The notes beneath the pieces were generated by a model that did not search any database, was not told the DNA's origin, and saw only the letters and a list, made by a program, of their open reading frames with translations. Positions 1 to 5,772 of a stretch of DNA of 5,801 nucleotides are shown here, in pieces; position 1 is the first letter of the stretch; every line of letters starts with the position of its first letter. Position numbers and translations under genes: made by a program. This DNA is from UBA2040 sp047637535 (GTDB taxonomy: Bacteria; Bacteroidota; Bacteroidia; Flavobacteriales_D; Crocinitomicaceae), in NCBI GenBank assembly GCA_047637535.1, contig JBLIKY010000143.1, forward strand, positions 1 through 5,801, given 5' to 3'.

Positions 1-1115
1 ATCCCTCTTTGTTTTTTATCAAATAGGATGTAAATTCCATCCTCCTTGCGCACCAAAGTACCCTTCTGAACAGGTTGACGATAGCGAATTCTTACATCAA
101 AAACCTTTTCATCGCCTATTTCAAGTGCATAATTTGGGTTGATTACATGAATATTCTTATCCTCAATAAATAAAGCCCATTTGTTAAGCCCAGGATGCTC
201 GTCTGTCTGTCCAGAATAGACATAATTATTATCTGTATCAGTAGCAATAACAAAAGAAGGAAGCGGTCTACCGCCAATGTGAAGGCCTTTTCTTTGTCCT
301 ATCGTGTAAAAATGTGCACCCTGATGTTCAGCAACTTGAGTTCCTTTGCTTAAATCATAAGTAAACGCAGTTGCTAGTTCCTTTATATTAGCAACACTCG
401 GTGTTATTTGACTATAAGCCACAAACTGAGACAAGTCACCGGAAACCTCCAATACGGGTCCAGGCTTAACCTTTAATTTTTGTTGCAAAAATGTCGGAAG
501 ACTCACTTTACCCACAAAACAAAGCCCTTGACTATCTTTTTTGTCTGCTGTGTGCAATCCTGCTTCGGTGGCTATTTTGCGAACATCGGGCTTGTCCAAG
601 TGTCCAATCGGAAACAAAGCCTTACTTAATTGCTCTTGAGTCAATTGACACAAGAAGTAACTTTGGTCTTTGTTATTGTCTTTTCCTTTTAATAAGCTCA
701 CTGTGCCATCTTCTGCTTCGGTTCGTCTACAATAATGTCCTGTAGCGACATAATCTGCGCCTATGTCCATAGCGGCCTTTAAAAACACATCAAACTTGAT
801 CTCACGGTTACAAAGAATGTCAGGGTTAGGTGTTCGACCCGCTTCGTATTCCGAAAACATATAATTAACAATCTTTTCTTTGTATTCTTTACTCAGATCT
901 ATGACCTGAAAGGGTATGCCGAGTTGATTAGCGATAAGCAACGCATCATTGGAGTCGTCTATCCAGGGGCAGTCGTCAGAAAGAGTAACGCTTTCATCGT
1001 GCCAGTTCCGCATAAACATGCCGACAACCTCATATCCTTCTTCTTTTAGGAGATATGCTGCTACAGAGGAATCTACGCCTCCAGAAAGCCCTACGACAAC
1101 TCGTTTTCCATTCAT
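1..1115 (-). CDS. mnmA: tRNA-specific 2-thiouridylase MnmA (3' end outside window)
   Basis: MnmA makes 2-thiouridine at wobble position 34 of the Lys, Glu and Gln tRNAs. It adenylates the uridine with ATP and transfers sulfur through a cysteine persulfide, in the cytoplasm. I translated the minus strand by hand from the ATG at 1115 and found one open frame of 371 full codons running off the left edge. The N-terminus has the PP-loop SGGVDSS (residues 11-17). GRTPNPDILCNREIKF contains Asp99 and catalytic Cys102. GHY is at 126-128, and DSQGLCFVG contains the second catalytic Cys199. These positions match the E. coli enzyme exactly. The later IGQRKGLHIGG and RYRQP motifs are typical of the central and C-terminal beta domains. 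Roughly 20 C-terminal residues are probably missing because of the window edge, not mutation. A second in-frame start is not needed; no Shine-Dalgarno sequence precedes the ATG, as is usual in Bacteroidota. The gene is divergent from the plus-strand gene at 1269. Confidence 0.96.
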   Translation of the reverse strand, partial: MNGKRVVVGLSGGVDSSVAAYLLKEEGYEVVGMFMRNWHDESVTLSDDCPWIDDSNDALLIANQLGIPFQVIDLSKEYKEKIVNYMFSEYEAGRTPNPDILCNREIKFDVFLKAAMDIGADYVATGHYCRRTEAEDGTVSLLKGKDNNKDQSYFLCQLTQEQLSKALFPIGHLDKPDVRKIATEAGLHTADKKDSQGLCFVGKVSLPTFLQQKLKVKPGPVLEVSGDLSQFVAYSQITPSVANIKELATAFTYDLSKGTQVAEHQGAHFYTIGQRKGLHIGGRPLPSFVIATDTDNNYVYSGQTDEHPGLNKWALFIEDKNIHVINPNYALEIGDEKVFDVRIRYRQPVQKGTLVRKEDGIYILFDKKQRG

Positions 1116-1154
1116 TCTGCAAAATTAGGTATTTATTAGGAAGATAAAAATCAT

Positions 1155-1205
1155 ATTACGTAATTACAATTGTAAACATTTGTAATTTACTTGATTTACA
1201 AATGT
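1155..1205. promoter_or_regulatory. Cluster of palindromes with TTGTAA/TTACAA half-sites (possible operator)
   Basis: Three symmetric elements sit side by side in the divergent intergenic region. ATTACGTAAT (1155-1164) is a perfect 10-bp palindrome. TTACAATTGTAA (1164-1175) is a perfect 12-bp palindrome. ACATTTGTAA (1176-1185) and TTACAAATGT (1196-1205) form a 10-bp inverted repeat with a 10-base spacer. The last two share the TTGTAA/TTACAA core, so four half-sites lie within about 42 bases. Repeated symmetric half-sites between divergent genes suggest binding by a dimeric regulator that could act on mnmA, the gene at 1269, or both. No regulator gene is in the window. AT-rich DNA produces short palindromes by chance, so the function is inferred. 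Confidence 0.45.
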
Positions 1206-1219
1206 AATCTTTAGTTTTA
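1191..1219 (+). promoter_or_regulatory. Candidate Bacteroidota-type promoter for the gene at 1269
   Basis: TTG at 1191-1193 and TAGTTTTA at 1212-1219 are separated by 18 bases. The Bacteroidota primary sigma factor consensus is TTG, a 17-23 base gap, then TAnnTTTG, so the -7 element has one mismatch in its last base. Transcription would begin near 1225, leaving a leader of about 45 bases before the ATG. One arm of the inverted repeat (1196-1205) lies between the two promoter elements, a typical place for a repressor to act. The match is short and could be chance. Confidence 0.33.
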
Positions 1220-1223
1220 ATAC

Positions 1224-1239
1224 TTCTTAACATTAAGAA
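1224..1239. repeat. Short inverted repeat, TTCTTAA-CA-TTAAGAA
   Basis: Two perfect 7-bp arms, TTCTTAA (1224-1230) and TTAAGAA (1233-1239), are separated by CA. The element falls at or just after the predicted transcription start of the plus-strand gene. A 2-base loop is too tight for a good RNA hairpin, so a protein-binding site is likelier than a transcript structure. It is AT-rich and may be chance. Confidence 0.35.
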
Positions 1240-1268
1240 TAAGTCTCCAATGCCTATATTCGTATTAG

Positions 1269-1982
1269 ATGATGAATAAACTATGCTTTTCCTTATTAAT
1301 TCTTTTCACCTCCTCAGGCGTGGTGCTTAGTCAAGAATGTGACAAAGTTTATTTAAAAGGAAAAGTAACCGACACCCTTCGCCCTCAATCTTTCTATAAT
1401 TTAGTTGTTGTAAATATTACCACCGGAAAAGGTGTTTTCGGAATGCCAGATGGTGCATACGATGTGTATGCATCCATTAATGACTCTATCATTTTATCTA
1501 TAAAAGGATATCAAAACATAAGCTTTAAGGTTAACCCTGATCAAAACTGTCAAGACAATCACCAGTGGTACATCGAAGCAAAGCCACAGCAAATTGCAGA
1601 AATGATAGTAAGGCCAATTAAGTCCTTAAATGATATTCAAGAAGAAAGGGAAACTTTAGCGCTCAGAGAAACACGAACCGTGCAGGGCTTGCAAGCTTTT
1701 CAAAGTCCAATTACAGCACTATACGAAGCTTTTTCTAAGCGAGAAAAGAACAAACGATGGATCGCTCAAAAAGAATATGAGGACAAACAAAAAGCCTTGT
1801 TACAAGAACTTTTGAGAACCTATGTAGCCTTTGATATATTTGATTTGACTGAACAAGAGTTCGATGATTTTATTGCCTTCCTAAATCTTGATCCAGATTT
1901 TCTAAAAACAGCCTCTGAAATGGAGTTGGTGACTTTTATTCAAGATAAGTTCGAGCATTTCAAGTACTACAAGAAGAACTAA
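1269..1982 (+). CDS. Secreted carboxypeptidase-D-regulatory-like domain protein with helical tail
   Basis: This is an exported protein of unknown role, 237 residues long. Residues 1-21 form a Sec signal peptide with a hydrophobic core and probable cleavage at VLS-Q. The Cys at 24 is not in a lipobox, so it is not a lipoprotein. Residues about 27-90 read like the carboxypeptidase-D regulatory (CarboxypepD_reg-like) beta fold of Bacteroidota: LKGKVTD at the start, VFGMPDGAYDV in place of the usual G-T-x-T-D-x-x-G-x-F turn, then DSIILSIKGYQ. The mature protein has Cys24 and Cys94, which could form a disulfide. From about 110 (MIVRPIKSLNDIQEE) to the end it is charged and mostly helical, with clusters such as FSKREKNKR. 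No TonB-dependent barrel or peptidase domain follows, unlike larger proteins that carry this fold. It resembles a stand-alone family I associate with Bacteroidota. ATG codons at 1269 and 1272 are both possible starts. The gene is transcribed alone, divergent from mnmA. Confidence 0.88.
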   Translation: MMNKLCFSLLILFTSSGVVLSQECDKVYLKGKVTDTLRPQSFYNLVVVNITTGKGVFGMPDGAYDVYASINDSIILSIKGYQNISFKVNPDQNCQDNHQWYIEAKPQQIAEMIVRPIKSLNDIQEERETLALRETRTVQGLQAFQSPITALYEAFSKREKNKRWIAQKEYEDKQKALLQELLRTYVAFDIFDLTEQEFDDFIAFLNLDPDFLKTASEMELVTFIQDKFEHFKYYKKN

Positions 1983-2000
1983 CTATATACGTCTTAGGTA

Positions 2001-2040
2001 AATTGAAAAAACATCACTTAATGTTCTTCAATTCTTTTTT
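2001..2040 (+). terminator. Probable intrinsic terminator of the plus-strand gene, overlapping the convergent gene
   Basis: AATTGAA (2001-2007) pairs with TTCAATT (2027-2033), and AACAT (2010-2014) pairs with ATGTT (2021-2025). A small internal loop lies between the two helices and a 6-base loop closes the end. CTTTTTT follows at 2034-2040, so the plus strand has the stem-plus-U-tract form. It begins 18 bases after the TAA of the plus-strand gene and runs into the last codons of the minus-strand gene ending at 2014. The stem is AT-rich and only moderately stable. Confidence 0.55.
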
Positions 2041-2445
2041 CTTGTATTTCAGGGATTTTTCGCTTAATTCTTCTTCATCCATGCTTAAAACAGGATCCTT
2101 TTTAAGAAGTTCGATTCTTCTTACATCCTGAATTCTAAAAATAAACAAACCTTCATCTTTCTCATCTTCATAGATCTCAAGCAAATCATCGTCGTTGTAA
2201 TATCTCAATTTTTCGATATGAAAAACTCCGCTAGATTTTTGATTTCCCATTAAATCCTCAGCAATTGCCGTCTTTATTTGTCCATATAGAAAAAACTCTG
2301 TTGTATCAGTCTGCATGGCAGTTTGGGCTACCAAATAAACCCACCTTAAATTTGATTTAGTTTCTGATTTATTCCCTTTAGTAGCTTTACCACAAGAGAC
2401 TAGCATTATTCCGAAGAGTAAAATGATTGCAGAAATTGATTTCAT
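2014..2445 (-). CDS. Small lipoprotein of unknown function
   Basis: I do not recognise this 143-residue family. The N-terminus MKSISAIILLFGIMLVSC is a clear lipoprotein signal, with a Lys, a hydrophobic run and the lipobox LVSC, so Cys18 would be lipidated. The residues after Cys (GKATKGNKSE) lack the early acidic run linked to surface export in some Bacteroidota, which hints at a periplasm-facing anchor; this is an inference. The mature part has an apparent alpha/beta region (RWVYLVAQTAMQTDTTEFF, then FHIEKLRYY and LFIFRIQDVRRIELL) and a very charged Lys/Glu-rich C-terminus. The frame could be extended upstream to a TTG at 2484, but that codon lies inside a terminator-like stem and would put 13 residues before the signal peptide. 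The ATG at 2445 is therefore preferred. The 3' end converges on the gene at 1269-1982. Confidence 0.82.
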   Translation of the reverse strand: MKSISAIILLFGIMLVSCGKATKGNKSETKSNLRWVYLVAQTAMQTDTTEFFLYGQIKTAIAEDLMGNQKSSGVFHIEKLRYYNDDDLLEIYEDEKDEGLFIFRIQDVRRIELLKKDPVLSMDEEELSEKSLKYKKKELKNIK

Positions 2446-2482
2446 AGCTTGGAAGTTGAAAATAATTTTATAGTTGTTAATC

Positions 2483-2516
2483 AAAGCCTTTTGTCCTTCC
2501 GGGTAAAGGCTTTTTT
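2483..2516. terminator. Hairpin between two minus-strand genes, terminator-like
   Basis: AAAGCCTTT (2483-2491) and AAAGGCTTT (2505-2513) form a perfect 9-bp stem around a 13-base loop. It starts right at the stop codon (TAA, 2517-2515) of the YwqG-like gene. On the plus strand it is followed by an uninterrupted T run (2511-2516). On the minus strand, the direction of the adjacent gene, the stem is followed only by GATT. It may end the upstream minus-strand transcript weakly, block antisense transcription from the other side, or do both. Confidence 0.6.
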
Positions 2517-3177
2517 AATTGTTCTTATGAATAAAGTAACAAACCGTTTTGCTTTCTGGCTCGATAAAAACATACAAACTTCCGTCTCCACAGAAATTCA
2601 TAGTGTTTAATAACTCCTGTTCTTCAGGTTTCTCACAAACCACATTGGTTTTATCGGTGATGATTTTACCCGAACTAAGAATCTGACAAACAAACATCAT
2701 CTCTTGATGGCTTTTAGGGCAAGTCGGGATTTCGATATAATTAGCTATCAAGGTTTGTCCTCCAACTGCAATTAAATCACCATGGTTTTCTTCTGTTATG
2801 TTTTTAATTGGACTAGTAGACATCTTGTGTGCCTTGTAGATTATCTCAGAATCATCATAAAGTTCGAGGATAGGAGATGAAATTTCGTCCGTATTACACG
2901 GGTAGATTATTGAAGGTGAATTTGGGTTAGCATAATCCAAAAACACAAAGTCAAAATCAACATATATCGGACAGATCAGGTGAAGATCAAAGGGCAACCA
3001 GGCGTAATTCTTATCCTTTTTACTAATACAGCCCAAATATTGAAAATCAGCATTAAAATGATTCTCTGGAACAACGAAGCGAATTGGCATTTCGCCTCCT
3101 ATTGAATGTACACCTTCTTCATCGAAAATAAATTCGAATCTTTTGTCTTGGTAAAAAAGCTTTGTAATAAAATTCAT
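2515..3177 (-). CDS. Divergent YwqG/DUF1963-like protein
   Basis: A 220-residue cytoplasmic protein with no signal peptide or membrane segment. It resembles the YwqG/DUF1963 family, whose biochemical role is not established; some members occur beside polymorphic toxins as putative immunity proteins. The resemblance rests on motif order. An early GGEMPIRF (27-34) comes first, then a hydrophobic LPFDLHLICPIY (61-72) and FLDYANPNSP (79-88). Next are VGGQ (138-141), IPTCPKSHQEMMFVCQI (150-166) and FCGDGSLYVF (195-204) near the C-terminus. In typical members the central motif is CPxCGxPMxFLxQ; here the second Cys is Ser (CPKSHQEM), so a metal-binding pair there may be lost. There are 8 Cys in all, an unusual number for a cytoplasmic protein. 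The ATG at 3177 is the first Met in the frame. No toxin gene is visible nearby. Family assignment is from pattern recognition, not a search. Confidence 0.8.
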   Translation of the reverse strand: MNFITKLFYQDKRFEFIFDEEGVHSIGGEMPIRFVVPENHFNADFQYLGCISKKDKNYAWLPFDLHLICPIYVDFDFVFLDYANPNSPSIIYPCNTDEISSPILELYDDSEIIYKAHKMSTSPIKNITEENHGDLIAVGGQTLIANYIEIPTCPKSHQEMMFVCQILSSGKIITDKTNVVCEKPEEQELLNTMNFCGDGSLYVFIEPESKTVCYFIHKNN

Positions 3178-3196
3178 ATCATCAGTTATACGGGTT

Positions 3197-3204
3197 CAAA
3201 CATA
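3197..3204 (-). promoter_or_regulatory. Candidate -7 promoter element for the YwqG-like gene
   Basis: The minus strand reads TATGTTTG, an exact match to the Bacteroidota -7 consensus TAnnTTTG, 19 bases before the ATG at 3177. Transcription would start about 15 bases upstream of the codon. No TTG lies at the expected -33 distance, so support is partial. If real, it gives the gene a promoter independent of the small ORF upstream. Confidence 0.33.
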
Positions 3205-3220
3205 GAAATAATTAAAGAAT

Positions 3221-3245
3221 TTCATTGCATAAATAATGTAATGAA
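3221..3245. repeat. Inverted repeat between small ORF and YwqG-like gene
   Basis: TTCATTGCAT (3221-3230) and ATGTAATGAA (3236-3245) are complementary at 9 of 10 positions around the 5-base loop AAATA. The odd pair is G·U in a plus-strand RNA and a C/A mismatch in a minus-strand RNA. It lies just past the stop of the small minus-strand ORF. It has no U-tract in that direction, so it is at best a weak terminator or an mRNA-end structure; an operator is also possible. Confidence 0.35.
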
Positions 3246-3249
3246 CTTG

Positions 3250-3399
3250 TTAATTTTCTTGCTGTTTTTTGGCTTTTTCATATTGGTCCAAACATTCTTT
3301 AAGTGGCTTCCCTTTTAAGTGAATGCACTCACAAAAATCCTTGCCAAATTCTTTAACCCAATTATTTATACGATCTATTCTACTCAAACTGTTTGACAC
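3250..3399 (-). CDS. Small 49-residue Cys-containing hypothetical protein
   Basis: The minus strand has a GTG-start frame of 49 codons ending in TAA. The product begins MSNSLSRIDRINNWVKEFG, continues through DFCECIHLKGKPLKECL and ends in a Lys/Gln-rich helix. It looks like a folded, charged protein and not random translation: it has balanced Lys/Glu, one Trp, and a C-x-C...C arrangement (Cys22, Cys24, Cys36). A similar pattern appears in small Bacteroidota proteins, but I cannot name the family. An in-frame TAA at 3408-3406 limits the start to TTG 3405 or GTG 3399; no ATG is available. It begins 25 bases past the terminator of the M1 peptidase gene, so it needs its own promoter or read-through; no clear promoter was seen. 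Next downstream on the same strand is the YwqG-like gene, 72 bases away. It could instead be the remnant of a longer gene. Confidence 0.55.
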   Translation of the reverse strand: MSNSLSRIDRINNWVKEFGKDFCECIHLKGKPLKECLDQYEKAKKQQEN

Positions 3400-3423
3400 T
3401 TTCAATTAAGTAATATACGAAAC

Positions 3424-3455
3424 AAAAAAGGCCTTCAGATGTACTGAAGGCCTTT
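3424..3455 (-). terminator. Intrinsic terminator of the M1 peptidase gene
   Basis: AAAGGCCTTCAG (3427-3438) and CTGAAGGCCTTT (3444-3455) form a perfect 12-bp stem with a 5-base loop. On the minus strand the stem ends in a T run (TTTTTT, 3429-3424). It starts 25 bases after the stop codon of the peptidase gene. The plus-strand side lacks a comparable T run, so the direction is clear. Confidence 0.9.
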
Positions 3456-3480
3456 AATATAATTTGAATTTATTTTTTGC

Positions 3481-5772
3481 TTATTTCCCGTTCAATTCGT
3501 CAACTCTTTTTTGACGTTGCATTGGGTTTTCAGAAGATCTTTTTTCTTTAAACAAATCATAACGAGTAGGCACCAATACAGAAGGGTAGGAGTTGTTGTT
3601 TAAATCCGTATCTGCCGTTTCTAGGAATGGATCCAAACGAAACGATGTTACTTCTTTATCAAAAATGAATACTCTACTTACTTTTTCTTCGTGTTTTCTC
3701 CAGATCTCAGCAGGAATTCGAATCACTTCACTTGTTCCATCAACAAAATCTGCTTTGATAATCAATGGCATTGGGATACCACCAATATTTGAGAAACTTA
3801 CTTCGTAAAATTGCTTACCGCTATTGAGTAATTTGATTTGATCTTCCGTTAATGTTTCTTTCAAGTCAGCGTATTCCTTCTTATCCAATGCGTCTACAGC
3901 AAAGACATCACGTTTACCATAGAAGTCGTCTATGTCTGAATCACGTTCGTTTAGCGCTTCTTTAACCATAGTAAGGTTACGAGTATCACCGATGAACTTG
4001 TCATTTTTAGCATCCAACACTTTTGCAGCCGGCTTATCAATTTCTGGATTTTGTGAATCCAATTCAAACGCTCTTACTCCATCGATAGAAATATCTACGT
4101 GATCAGTTGTGTAAAACCAAGCTCTCCAAAACCAATCCAAATCAACTGCAGAAGCATCTTCCATCGTTCTGAAAAAATCAGCAGGGGAAGGGTGTTTGAA
4201 TTTCCATCTCTCACAATATTCTTTAAATGCGTAATCAAACAACTCGCGTCCCATTATCGTTTCACGAAGAATGTTTAACGCTGTAGCCGGTTTACCGTAA
4301 GCATTGTTACCAAATTGCCAAATACTTTCTGAATTGGTCATGATTGGTGAAATAAAATCTTTATTTCCTCGCATATAATCAGCGATCAAATAAGCAGGAC
4401 CTCTTCGAGAAGGATATCCTCTTTCCCATTCTTGTTCAGTCAAATACTGCACAAATGTGTTCAATCCTTCATCCATCCAAGTCCATTGGCGTTCATCTGA
4501 ATTGATAATCATAGGGAAGAAATTATGTCCTACCTCATGGATTATCACGCCCCACATACCGTACTTAGTTCCCTCAGAATAAGTTCCATCAGCTTCTGGT
4601 CGTCCTCCGTTGAAACAAATCATAGGGTACTCCATACCAATTTTATCTGTGTGTACAGAGATAGCAACTGGATAAGGATAGTCTGTCGTGTATTTTGAAT
4701 ACGTTTTAATTGTGTGAGCAACCAGTTTCGTAGAATATCTCTCCCATAAAGGATTGCCTTCTTTAGGATAGTAAGACATGCATAAAATGTCTTTTCCACC
4801 TACGTTTACATTTTGTGCATCCCACATAAATTTACGAGAAGATGCAAATGCGAAATCACGTACATTCTTTGCTTTGTAATTCCAAGATTTAGTATCTGTA
4901 GCTTTTTCTTTCTCTGCTTTTTCCGCTTCTTCTTGATTAACAATTAAAACTGGAGAGTCAGAACTTTGTGCTTGCTTAAATCTATTTCTTTGTTCGGCCG
5001 TCATCACAGCGCTCATGTTTTGAAGTTCACCTGTCGAACCAACAACGTGATCAGAAGGAACAGTTATAGTAACATCATAATCTCCAAAAGGCAATGCAAA
5101 TTCACCGCGTCCTAGAAACTGCTTGTTTTGCCATCCTTCAACGTCGTTGTAGACACACATTCTTGGAAACCATTGAGCGATTGTGTAGATGTAATTGTCT
5201 TCTTTCTCAAAGTGCTCCATACCAGATCTACCGCCTAACTTGGCTCTATCGTTGATGTTGTACCACCAGTCAATTTTAAAAGAAATTGAAGCACCTGGCA
5301 TAAGAGCTTTATCTAAATCAATGCGCAACATCGTTTTATTGATTGCGTATTTCATTTTTGCTCCAGAAGTAGTTGTCAAACTTTCGATTTTAAAACCTCC
5401 GTCGTAATAAAACATCTTAGCTTCAACATCCTTGATGCTTCTGAAGTTTTCCATTTTTTCGATTTCGATCAATTTTGAATCAGAATCCATGGCTCTTACG
5501 TTCTGGTCTAATTGCAACCATAAATAAGTTAGTTTATCCGGAGAATTATTCGTGTATGTAATCGTTTCTTTACCCTTTAAAACCTGTGTTTTGTCATCTA
5601 TTGTTACGTCGATTTTATAATCCGCTTTTTGCTGATAATAATTATGACCGGGTGCGCCTGATGCTGCACGGTACTCGTTGGGAGTAGGCAATTCTTCACC
5701 TAACTGAGCGAACTTTTGTTGCGCCATTAAAGCCCCTGGAATAATAAGGGAAAGTGCGATTAATTTTTTCAT
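3481..5772 (-). CDS. Secreted M1-family zinc metallopeptidase
   Basis: This is a gluzincin aminopeptidase-type enzyme that removes N-terminal residues from peptides, probably in the periplasm or at the cell surface. Residues 1-18 (MKKLIALSLIIPGALMAQ) are a Sec signal peptide followed by Gln, common in Bacteroidota. The N-terminal beta-saddle domain covers about 45-250. The exopeptidase motif is GMEYP (379-383), the local form of GAMEN, with Glu381 expected to bind the substrate amino group. The zinc site is HEVGH (412-416) with the third ligand Glu435 in WMDEGLN, giving the correct 18-residue spacing. Tyr492 in NNAYGKPA is the likely transition-state Tyr. DFFRTMED and WFWRAWF (533-552) end the catalytic domain. 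A tail of about 190 residues follows, with no HEAT-repeat domain or recognisable type IX secretion signal. A Lys/Glu-rich stretch (281-295) looks like a flexible insert. All catalytic residues are present. The substrate is unknown. The only Met suited to the signal peptide is at 5772; its promoter is beyond the window. Confidence 0.95.
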   Translation of the reverse strand: MKKLIALSLIIPGALMAQQKFAQLGEELPTPNEYRAASGAPGHNYYQQKADYKIDVTIDDKTQVLKGKETITYTNNSPDKLTYLWLQLDQNVRAMDSDSKLIEIEKMENFRSIKDVEAKMFYYDGGFKIESLTTTSGAKMKYAINKTMLRIDLDKALMPGASISFKIDWWYNINDRAKLGGRSGMEHFEKEDNYIYTIAQWFPRMCVYNDVEGWQNKQFLGRGEFALPFGDYDVTITVPSDHVVGSTGELQNMSAVMTAEQRNRFKQAQSSDSPVLIVNQEEAEKAEKEKATDTKSWNYKAKNVRDFAFASSRKFMWDAQNVNVGGKDILCMSYYPKEGNPLWERYSTKLVAHTIKTYSKYTTDYPYPVAISVHTDKIGMEYPMICFNGGRPEADGTYSEGTKYGMWGVIIHEVGHNFFPMIINSDERQWTWMDEGLNTFVQYLTEQEWERGYPSRRGPAYLIADYMRGNKDFISPIMTNSESIWQFGNNAYGKPATALNILRETIMGRELFDYAFKEYCERWKFKHPSPADFFRTMEDASAVDLDWFWRAWFYTTDHVDISIDGVRAFELDSQNPEIDKPAAKVLDAKNDKFIGDTRNLTMVKEALNERDSDIDDFYGKRDVFAVDALDKKEYADLKETLTEDQIKLLNSGKQFYEVSFSNIGGIPMPLIIKADFVDGTSEVIRIPAEIWRKHEEKVSRVFIFDKEVTSFRLDPFLETADTDLNNNSYPSVLVPTRYDLFKEKRSSENPMQRQKRVDELNGK

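Noticed and set aside
491..745. 84-residue plus-strand frame
   Set aside because: It lies wholly within mnmA on the opposite strand. mnmA has all its catalytic motifs in frame, and this product is Cys/Leu-rich with no recognisable domain.
1120..1127. TAATTTTG on the minus strand, a perfect -7 consensus just before mnmA
   Set aside because: It ends only 4 bases before the ATG, so it would give a leaderless transcript, and no TTG lies at the expected -33 spacing. It is more likely chance in AT-rich sequence.
1155..1239. CRISPR-like or tandem repeat array
   Set aside because: The repeated units are short symmetric half-sites without regular spacing or a constant repeat length.
2457..2484. TTG, 17-base gap, TATTTTCA as a promoter for the lipoprotein gene
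   Set aside because: The -7 element has two mismatches, the TTG is inside the hairpin stem, and the leader would be only a few bases.
3106..3318. 70-residue plus-strand frame with a hydrophobic C-terminal half
   Set aside because: It overlaps the 5' end of the YwqG-like gene and the small Cys-containing ORF on the other strand. The hydrophobic run comes from antisense of Lys/Gln/Glu codons.
2515..3399. Toxin-immunity module formed by the small ORF and the YwqG-like gene
   Set aside because: The small ORF shows no toxin motif, the spacing is 72 bases with a possible separate promoter, and no secreted polymorphic toxin or Rhs/VgrG gene is present.
3593..3808. 71-residue plus-strand frame
   Set aside because: It is antisense to the M1 peptidase tail and has no protein-like features of its own.
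5195..5407. 70-residue plus-strand frame
   Set aside because: It is antisense to the well-supported M1 peptidase beta-saddle region.
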